A DNA stretch of 64,000 nt from NCBI GenBank assembly GCA_015060965.1, contig SUXN01000007.1, positions 1 to 64,000 of the forward strand, read 5' to 3'. The notes below the pieces were generated by a model. It saw only the letters and a program-made list of their open reading frames with translations. It was not told the origin of the DNA and did not search any database. The position numbers and the translations under genes are program-made. The DNA comes from Bacteroidales bacterium. GTDB lineage: Bacteria > Bacteroidota > Bacteroidia > Bacteroidales > Bacteroidaceae. Shown piece after piece: positions 8,928-16,800 of this stretch (positions within the stretch are counted from its first letter, which is position 1; each line of letters opens with the position of its first letter).

Positions 8928-11900
8928 TTATCGGAACATTATTGACAGTGATAGTGTGTATGAACGTGCAAACGGGTAATCGAGGCCTCGCTCCATTCTG
9001 ATGGGCGAGATACGCGCGATGTCGTTTGTGGTGAAGTTCAAGGCAAGCACATCCACATTGGCCTGACGCAGGAACTTGAAGTTCTCGCCGCTGAACCTGT
9101 AACCGAAATTGAGTGACGCGAACCTTATTTCGTTGTCGTCCATGATGAAACGCGTACTTGCAGGAGTATTGGCACCAGTGGGGCTGAAACCTACATAAGG
9201 CTTAACGTCACCGGGCTTTTCCCAACGTCCCTGACCGGCACGCTTGTCGAGGTTATATGCCACATTCTGGTTCTCAATCTTGTCTACGAGTGTCTGGTTG
9301 TACACCACTCCACCATACTTGTAAGTAAAGCCGAGTGAGCATGAGAAATCCTTCCAGTTGATGTTTGTTGAGAGGGTACCGCTTATCTTGGGGTTGGTAT
9401 CACCCACAGGCACCTTGTCGTTGGCATTCCACACGAATGTCTTCGTTCCGTCGCGTTTCAGGTACACCTCCTTACCTGTCACAGGGTCAACGCCCAACGA
9501 GCGCACCACATAGAGTGTTGTGGTTGACTCGCCCTCGCGGTACTGCGGCAGAGGCGCATCGGCCGACTTCATCTGCTCCTCGTTAACCTTCTTCAGGTAA
9601 TCGGAGAGCTTGCGTATCTTGTTCTGGTTGCGGTTGGCATTGGCATTGATGGTCCAGAAGAACTGACGGCGCAAATCCTGCACTGCAATGATGTTCAACG
9701 AAGCATCGAAGCCCCTGTTCTGCAACTCACCCGCGTTCATCACCATGGTGGTGAAGCCCGTTGACGGAGCAAGGTCGTAGCTTGTAAGCAGCTCCTTGGT
9801 GATATTGTTATAATAGTTGAACGACACGTTCACGCGGTTCTTCCAGAAGCCGAAGTCAACGGAGAGGCTGGTGTTGTGGGTCTTTGCCCAGCCCAGCTCA
9901 GTGTTGTTGAGGCCGCTGAGGAGCGCTCCCAGCACAGGGAACGAGCCGTAAGGACGCATGGTGTTCGAGAATGTATAGTACTCGATGGCATCGGACGGGC
10001 TGAAGTTCTGCTCACCTGTCACACCGTAGCTTGCACGGAAGACGAGGTTCGACAGATAGCCCTTGAGCCAACGCTCGTTATGGGCATTCCAACGTCCGCC
10101 GACAGACCAGAACGGCACGAGGTCGTGATTTGCATAGCGTGACGAAGCCTCACCGCTGATGTTGAAGTCAACAGAATAGCGGTTGTCGTAGCTGTAAGAG
10201 AACTGGCCGATAAGACCCACCGAACGTGAGATATTCTCGTTACCGATGTTGCTCATGTTGGTCTCCATCTTGTTACCGAAGATGAAGTCATCCATGTGCG
10301 GGTCGGGGTAGCCGGTAGCCGACAGGTTAACATACTCGTTCCTGTCCTCGCTTATTGTCCAGTTACCGAAGATACTGAACAGGTGCTTCTTTATTACAAG
10401 GTTGTAGTTGATACCCAGGTTGCTTGACCATGAGGACATGTTACCGGTACTCTTGAAATAGCTGCCCTTGCGTGTGAGGTCATCCTCGAGCTCAAAGCTT
10501 GTGTGGTCGGCAGGGAGGAACTTGTCTGTTCCGGCCATACCTCTTGAATATGAGAACTGCTCTGTTATGCGCAGGTTCTTCAGCAACATATACTCAAGGC
10601 CGATGCTTGTCGTCACATTGAGGCTGTTGGTGAGGTCCTTTATACCCACGGTAGCATCGTAGAGCGGGTTGGTGATGATTGTGCTCTGGCCGCTGACGGT
10701 GTTGTTGTCGAGCACCTTCTGCTGCTTGCCGTTGGCATCGGTAGGTATATAATAAGGATTGAGCCTTGTATACTGCGAGAATGAGCCGTATGGCGAGTTC
10801 TTGCTGTCCGACTCGGAGACGCTCACATTGGCACGCATGGTGAACTTGTCCTTCATATATGTCATGTTGAAGTTCACGCCCTTTGTCTGGTTCTCCGACT
10901 CCTTCATGACACCCGGCTGCATTGCCGCGTTCACGTCGAGGCTGTAACGGAATGCCTCGGTACCGCCGGCAACGCTCACCGAGTGGCGGTGCTGTATCGC
11001 TGTGCGCAAAGGCTTCGACAGCCAGTAGGTGTTCACGCCGCCCAGCACATTGCGCCTGTACTTATTATAAAGGTTCATGTGCGCGGCATTGTTGGGGTTG
11101 TAAAGGCCCGCTCTCCACTCGGTTTCGAGCTTTGTGGCCGCATCCATCATATTATAGTCGGTGAGGTCGGGAGCCTGTACGGTCATTGTTCCGTTGTACG
11201 ATACCGAGAGGGCGCCGTCGGGAGCCACCTTTGTCTCCACTACTACAACACCGTTGGCGGCACGTGAACCGTACACCGATGTTGCCGCGGCATCCTTTAG
11301 GATTGTGATGCTCTCCACACGCTCAGGGTCGAGGTCAAGGATTCGGCTCAACGGCACTGTGAAGCCGTCGAGCACAAAGAGCGGAGTGTTGGGACGGCTC
11401 GACACATTGTCGAGCATAAGGTCCATGCTGTTCATTGACTTTGAACCGAGAGACTGGTCACCACGTATCTGGAAGTCAGGCTCGGCATTGGGGTCGGAAC
11501 CGCTCCTGTTGTTCTCGATAATCTTGAAGCTTGGGTCGAAGAACTGCAATCCCTTGAGGATGTTCGTCGGGCTCATCTTGCGCAGGTCGTCACCCTTCAC
11601 CTCGACATAGTTACCGGTGAAGCTGTTCTTGCTTCGGCGGCTGATACCTGTGACCACAACATCATCGAGCTCAATGCTCGGCTTCAGCTCAATGACAATG
11701 TTGGGCTCATTCCTCTGTATCTGCTTTGACTGTGCTGTGTAGCCCACATAAGAGACATTGATTGACTCGTTCCTGTGGAGGCGCAGGCTGAACTTTCCGT
11801 CAATGTCAGTCATACCGCCACGGGCACCGTCGCTCTTGCCGGTTCCGTCCGTGATGAGCACCGTAGCACCGATGAGCGGTTCCTTGGTGTCATTGTCCAG

Positions 11901-12296
11901 CACCACACCAGACACCGTGAGCAGCTGTTCACCTTTCTCCTGCAGCTTGTCAGGCTCAACGATAATCTGGTTGGCTCCCTCGTAGCGGATAACCACATTC
12001 TGGTCGCCGATGAGATCGCCCAGCACCTTGTCCAGCGGTTTGTCCTTAACGACAAGACTTGTAGGCTTGTTTATGTTCCATAGCGAGACCTCCTGCAATG
12101 AAATCTTGGCATTGGCGGCCTCGGCAACCATCTCAAGGACCTTACCCAGAGGCTGATTGCTGACCCTCAGGGTTACAGGCTTTTCTTTCCACGAGGCGGC
12201 CGACTGCGCATGCACGGCAGCATTGCTGCACACAAGCACAATGGCAACCACAAGCAATTTGAAGAAAAACCTGAAATCAGAAATAGTTTTTCTCAT
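8928..12296 (-). CDS. SusC/RagA TonB-linked outer-membrane transporter with STN domain
   Basis: 1122 residues from the start at 12296. Order: signal peptide (1-31), secretin/TonB short N-terminal (STN) domain (about 38-112), carboxypeptidase-like beta-sandwich (about 125-205, starting LTVSGVVLDNDTKEPLIGA), plug with the SusC signature (ILKDAAATSVYGSRAANGV), then a beta-barrel ending LSLSIMFR. The frame is open 37 codons further upstream, but that stretch overlaps a dispersed repeat (12345-12411), so the Met before RKTISDF is chosen. STN domains usually relay ligand occupancy to a FecR-type anti-sigma factor; none is encoded nearby. Confidence 0.95.
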   Translation of the reverse strand: MRKTISDFRFFFKLLVVAIVLVCSNAAVHAQSAASWKEKPVTLRVSNQPLGKVLEMVAEAANAKISLQEVSLWNINKPTSLVVKDKPLDKVLGDLIGDQNVVIRYEGANQIIVEPDKLQEKGEQLLTVSGVVLDNDTKEPLIGATVLITDGTGKSDGARGGMTDIDGKFSLRLHRNESINVSYVGYTAQSKQIQRNEPNIVIELKPSIELDDVVVTGISRRSKNSFTGNYVEVKGDDLRKMSPTNILKGLQFFDPSFKIIENNRSGSDPNAEPDFQIRGDQSLGSKSMNSMDLMLDNVSSRPNTPLFVLDGFTVPLSRILDLDPERVESITILKDAAATSVYGSRAANGVVVVETKVAPDGALSVSYNGTMTVQAPDLTDYNMMDAATKLETEWRAGLYNPNNAAHMNLYNKYRRNVLGGVNTYWLSKPLRTAIQHRHSVSVAGGTEAFRYSLDVNAAMQPGVMKESENQTKGVNFNMTYMKDKFTMRANVSVSESDSKNSPYGSFSQYTRLNPYYIPTDANGKQQKVLDNNTVSGQSTIITNPLYDATVGIKDLTNSLNVTTSIGLEYMLLKNLRITEQFSYSRGMAGTDKFLPADHTSFELEDDLTRKGSYFKSTGNMSSWSSNLGINYNLVIKKHLFSIFGNWTISEDRNEYVNLSATGYPDPHMDDFIFGNKMETNMSNIGNENISRSVGLIGQFSYSYDNRYSVDFNISGEASSRYANHDLVPFWSVGGRWNAHNERWLKGYLSNLVFRASYGVTGEQNFSPSDAIEYYTFSNTMRPYGSFPVLGALLSGLNNTELGWAKTHNTSLSVDFGFWKNRVNVSFNYYNNITKELLTSYDLAPSTGFTTMVMNAGELQNRGFDASLNIIAVQDLRRQFFWTINANANRNQNKIRKLSDYLKKVNEEQMKSADAPLPQYREGESTTTLYVVRSLGVDPVTGKEVYLKRDGTKTFVWNANDKVPVGDTNPKISGTLSTNINWKDFSCSLGFTYKYGGVVYNQTLVDKIENQNVAYNLDKRAGQGRWEKPGDVKPYVGFSPTGANTPASTRFIMDDNEIRFASLNFGYRFSGENFKFLRQANVDVLALNFTTNDIARISPIRMERGLDYPFARSYTLSLSIMFR

Positions 12297-12344
12297 ATTA
12301 TTGTCAGTTAGTTTTTGGACCAAATTAATGTTAGTTTGCAATGT

Positions 12345-12411
12345 TGTCATCTCGAGAAAGAATCTCTTTTCCGCGGTTTTTTGAGATGCTTCGCTACGCT
12401 CCAGCATGACA
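12345..12411. repeat. TGTCAT...TGACA inverted-repeat element upstream of susC
   Basis: A 67-base element begins TGTCATCTCGAGAAAGAATC and ends TCCAGCATGACA. Outer ends are inverted copies, and the inner parts GAATCTC and GAGATGCTTC are also inverted, so the whole element can fold on itself. It lies between the operon's first gene and susC. It is related to elements at 4266, 21324 and 24081. Confidence 0.8.
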
Positions 12412-12458
12412 AGTCAGCGGTTTTGAGATTCTTTGACAATACTTGCGGTTTCGCGTAC

Positions 12459-13427
12459 TTATTGCAGAAGCATTTCAAGGATTCCCTTATAGAAAGTATT
12501 GCTATTGTACTTTTCAATATAATCCTTATAAAGGACATCGGCTCTCTCAATCTCCTGACCGTTCATTATGAAGTTACGCAACAGGGTGTAGAGCACAAAG
12601 TCGCGCTGCTCGCCTGTGTAGAACGCGGCGAACTCCTTGTACATATCCTCCATCACCTTGGGCATTTCATACTCCTTGCCGCTCTCCTTTGCAGCCTTCT
12701 CGTTCATGAAGAAAGAGTAACGCATAAGCAGGCTCGCATACTCGGGGCAGTTCATTGACTCCGCATCGGTTCTTGTAACATAGCCGTCCATAATGTTCCA
12801 GTAGTCACCAATCTCCTGCTCGGCAACAGCAAGGCCACGGGTGCTTGCATACATCACAGGATACTCCATGAACGACATATATACATCGAAATCGACCAGT
12901 GCAGTGGCATAATTCTTCATTTCGGGGCTTGCAGCGCTCTTCTCTATAAGGGCTGTAACCTTCTCAAGCAAGGCACGTGAGTCGTCGATACGCTTTTTGG
13001 GCTTTACATCAAGAGCGATACATCCAAGCAACTGGCTCTTGTAACGCATAGTGCGCTTTACATTTTCGATGCTCCTCATAAGGCGGTTGTTCTTTACCGC
13101 GCGCTCCGAACCGCTGTACTCCACCTTTGCATTCTTGCCGTCATAGTTGACATCGACGTGCAGGCTATCGCCAGGCTGCAGATAGACATTCACGCGGCCG
13201 TTGATTGTGATACACACAAGACCATCGCACTCAAAGCTGTATAGATGCTCCTCGCCTGGGTTTGTGTGGAACTCTGACGCAATGAGCGGTGTCTGGACGC
13301 AGTCAAAGTAGACCATATCCTTTTGATAACCATAGACTTGAGCACTCAAAGTAGTCCTCTGCTGTGCTGTTGCTGAGCCGATAACGGCAAAAACAGCCAC
13401 AAGTGCGAACAATAGATTTTTCTTCAT
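12459..13427 (-). CDS. Secreted DUF4369/TlpA-N-like protein lacking a thioredoxin domain
   Basis: About 322 residues from the Met before KKNLLFALVAVF (an earlier in-frame Met lies 7 codons upstream). After a signal peptide, the beta-rich region (VNVYLQPGDSLHVDVNYDG near 90) resembles the N-terminal domain of the thioredoxin-like genes downstream, and a helical domain follows. The protein stops at ILEMLLQ, where TlpA relatives would continue into the thioredoxin fold. No thioredoxin remnant was seen between its stop and susC. It is the promoter-proximal gene of the operon (promoter at 13475-13505). Function unknown; possibly a binding or regulatory relative of the TlpA proteins. Confidence 0.75.
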   Translation of the reverse strand: MKKNLLFALVAVFAVIGSATAQQRTTLSAQVYGYQKDMVYFDCVQTPLIASEFHTNPGEEHLYSFECDGLVCITINGRVNVYLQPGDSLHVDVNYDGKNAKVEYSGSERAVKNNRLMRSIENVKRTMRYKSQLLGCIALDVKPKKRIDDSRALLEKVTALIEKSAASPEMKNYATALVDFDVYMSFMEYPVMYASTRGLAVAEQEIGDYWNIMDGYVTRTDAESMNCPEYASLLMRYSFFMNEKAAKESGKEYEMPKVMEDMYKEFAAFYTGEQRDFVLYTLLRNFIMNGQEIERADVLYKDYIEKYNSNTFYKGILEMLLQ

Positions 13428-13474
13428 AGTTGTGTTTTTATATAACATATTTACAAATTTTTCCTTTAAAAAGG

Positions 13475-13505
13475 CAAAATTATCACAAATGTATATAAAT
13501 ACAAA
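13475..13505 (-). promoter_or_regulatory. Bacteroidetes-type promoter of the SusC/SusD-TlpA operon
   Basis: On the minus strand TTTG (13502-13505) is followed after exactly 19 bases by TAATTTTG (13475-13482), matching the -33/-7 consensus TTTG-N19-TAnnTTTG. The start codon of the first gene is about 48 bases further on. The stretch 13506-13707, up to the divergent promoter, is low-complexity and holds no other signal I can support. Confidence 0.7.
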
Positions 13506-13707
13506 TTTGATACAGGAAAATCATTCACAATAATTGTTAAAAGAACGTTTAACGGGTAAGGGCGCCGTTTTATAAGTGCCTAAAGGTCTCTAAAGTCCTT
13601 AGGGTCCTTAATGGGCGCTACACATTACAACACCTCCCCAACCCTTACCCCTCACCTTTAACCCATAACCTTTTTTTAAGTTCATTGTAAAAAAAAATGT
13701 TTTTTTC

Positions 13708-13737
13708 TTGTTTAAAACTCAAAAATAAGTATATTTG
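13708..13737 (+). promoter_or_regulatory. Strong promoter of the 1733-residue secreted protein
   Basis: TTG (13708-13710) is separated by 19 bases from TATATTTG (13730-13737), a perfect -7 box of the Bacteroidetes type. Runs of A and T upstream resemble an UP element. The predicted transcript has a leader of about 130 bases. Confidence 0.75.
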
Positions 13738-13753
13738 TGTGCTCGGACTATAT

Positions 13754-13816
13754 TGCCTTACAAGGCATTAGAACCGCGAAATAGCAAAAAGTAAGGCTAT
13801 AAAAAAGAAGTCTTAC
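13754..13816 (+). other. Leader with mutually exclusive RNA pairings
   Basis: Segment GCCTTAC (13755-13761) is the exact complement of GTAAGGC (13791-13797). It can also form a small local hairpin with AGGCA (13763-13767), while GTAAG (13791-13795) can instead pair with CTTAC (13812-13816). The choices exclude each other. Whether this regulates the gene or only stabilises its message cannot be told from sequence. Confidence 0.4.
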
Positions 13817-13873
13817 ATTATGACGTGATTTTTATTTTTTAATTAACCTATTTATTAACCAAAACCAACATTT

Positions 13874-16800
13874 ATGAAAAAGTTTACACTTTTCTTAATG
13901 TCGATGTTCCTTTTCTTGGGAACAGCGATGGCGCAGAGCTACAGTCTCACCGAGACAAGATTGAGCTCTGACGAGTTGAATGCAAAGACCGCATCGACTC
14001 TTATCGCCATTAAGAACCTGTCGGCTACCAACAATTACTACTTTGTTGGCAACACAGGTGCCACACCTTACAGCGCAGCTGAGTTCAGCGATGCAGCTGT
14101 ATTCGTATGGCAGCCTGTTGAGGAAGGAGTTGCAGGCTCTTATTATCTGATGAAGCCCGATGGCACTTACATGCAGGCTACATCACCAAAGGATTTCGGT
14201 ACTGTTGACGGTGCCGCAGTATTCACAGCCGCTAACCCAACAACTGCCAACGGCGAGTTCAACGGCGACGGTGACTCTCAGGCCTACATTGACGACGAGG
14301 CACTGCTTGTACGTTTCATGAACTCTGCTGCAGGCAACTGGATTAACGTTCAGAACGGCGAGGCAGGTACTCCTCTCTACAACACAGGTAAGGGTGGATG
14401 GACAATCCACTACATATACGCTGTTGAGGCTGCTACTGTTGAGCCAGAACCAGAGCCAGAGCCAGAGCTTCCAGCTGAGGGTGAGCTTGTATTGGCTTTG
14501 ACAGCCGACCAGATTGGCGAGGCTCCTTATCAGCTCTCTGACGAGGATGCCGCTAAGGTATTTGCATTGTCAGACCTGACAGTTGCTGTCAAGGTGAACA
14601 CTCCTGCTACTATGAGCGGCCGTTGCGCACTCTTCTGCACATCAGACCCCACACAGGCTGCAAACACAGGCGCTATGGGTATGAATTCAGCTTACGTTGC
14701 TTACGGAACAAACAACGCAACAACAGGCTACTTGGCTTCTTGCAAGGACGGTGACCGTTTCACATCAGGTAATATCCCTGTAGCTGCAGAGGGTGTTGTG
14801 CTGGTTTACGTAATCAGCCCCACAAACAACCTTTGCCAGCTTTACGTAGATGGTACACTCGCAAGAGAGTGGAACAACGCTCACGCTGACGGTTTCATGG
14901 CTGCCTATGAGATTGCTACTCCACAGATGGTGAAGGCTGACTACGCAGATGCAAACATCTACATCGGTGGTGGTATGACAGCTGAAGGCGCAAGAGAGGC
15001 ATTCACTGGCGCTGTTACAGGCGTTGAGGTTTACAACGGTGCACTCACAGCCGAGGAGGTTGCAAACGTATTCGCAGTTACCGAGCCGGAGCCATCTGTT
15101 GAGACATTTGCTGTTACAGCAGACCTCTTCCCAACAGTCGAGGGTGACGTTACAGAGATCAAGGGTATCCGCGTTGAGGCTGGTCAGGGTGCTGCTCTTG
15201 CAAGCCTCCCGACAGAGTGGACACTTACAAACGAGGCCGGCGATGAGTTCGAAATGAACATTCAGTGGCTATATGACTACGAGACAGTCCTGATAATGGT
15301 TAACCCGGCTATCACAGAGGCCGGCACTTACACACTTACTATCCCCGCAGGTAGCTTGAAGACCGACGACGGCAAGGAGTGTGAGGCTGCCGAGTTCAGC
15401 TGGACAATCGCTGGTACAGTTGTTGAAGAGACATTCCCCAAGCTTTCTAACGACGAGACTCGTTACTACTACAAGATAGCAAGCTACAACCGTGGCGGTT
15501 ACCTCTCTTCAGTAGGTGACGGAGCAGGCGTTCAGCACGTTGCTGAGACAATGGCAAGCTACTGGTATTTCACAAAGGCTGACGAGAATGGCGGTGTTTA
15601 CTTCCACAACTACACATCAGAGCAGACTCTCGGTGCAGACAGAGCTATGTCTGACACTCCTGCAATTTGGTATGTTCTTGCAAACGGTGTAAACGAGGAG
15701 GGTCACGCAATTTCTTCTACCAACCCAATCAGCAGCAGCAGCTGTATCGACGCTAACAACTACAACACAGGCGTAGGTTCATGGAACCCAAGCGCAACCG
15801 ACTGGCACGGTACCACATGGGTATTCTCAGAGGTTGACGTTGACGCTATGATTGCTGAGCTCCAGGCTGCACGCGACGCATTTGACGCAGCATACGCAGA
15901 GGCACAGGCTATCCTTGATGAGGCAGGCCTCCAGACTGTAGAAGAGGCTATCACATTGCAGACCACAGACGAGACCGCAGCTGGTTATATCTACTCAAAT
16001 GCTCCAGATACAGGCGAGGGAAGTATCCACCACCTTGTTGACGGCATTGTTGGTGATGCTCAGAACTACTTCCACTCTAACTGGCATGACAACGGTGCAT
16101 CAAGCGACGGACTTGACCACTATCTGCTTGTTGACTTGGGCGCAGAGGCTTCAATCTCTGACTTCAAGTTCAATTACCACACACGTACAGGTGCCGCAAA
16201 CGACTACCCGGTAGACATTCTCGTTGAGGGTAGCAACGACGGAACTGAATTCTTTGAGGTTGGTAATGTTACCGGTATTACAGCACGTGGCAACGAAAGC
16301 TACACATCTCCTGCTATCACATCAGAGACAGCATATCGTTATCTGCGTTTCATGGTAACCAAGACATCTACAGACCGCACTGGTGCCGGTGTTGCTCACA
16401 ACTACTTCCACATGGCAGAGTTCGGTATCTCAAGCATTACCGCAACTATCGCCGAGGAGTATGCTGACCTTGTAGGTGAGATTTCAAACCTTGAAGTTGT
16501 TGCAGGTCAGTATGCTGACAACGCCGAGTACGGCAAGGATCAGCTTATCGCCGCTACTGAGGCTATCAAGGCTGCTGTAGCAGGTATCTATGCAACAGAC
16601 GAGCAGATTTCAGCTCTCGAGGAGTTGATTGCACAGGCTGATGCAATGTTGGAGGAGGTTGGCTATTCAGCTACTTCTACAACACTCACAGCTATTGACA
16701 TCGCTTCAAATGCCGATGCAATGCTCTACAGCAACGCACCTTGTACAAATACAAGTTGGGGCGACCAGTTCACAACATGGCAGTATCTCTTCGACAACGA

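Noticed and set aside
12296-12458. Frameshifted thioredoxin domain between the first operon gene and susC
   Set aside because: No WCxxC-like or fold-like sequence could be read in any frame of the 162-base gap.
13449-13873. ECF sigma/anti-sigma genes for the STN-containing SusC
   Set aside because: The upstream intergenic region is AT-rich, contains two promoters and no coding frame.
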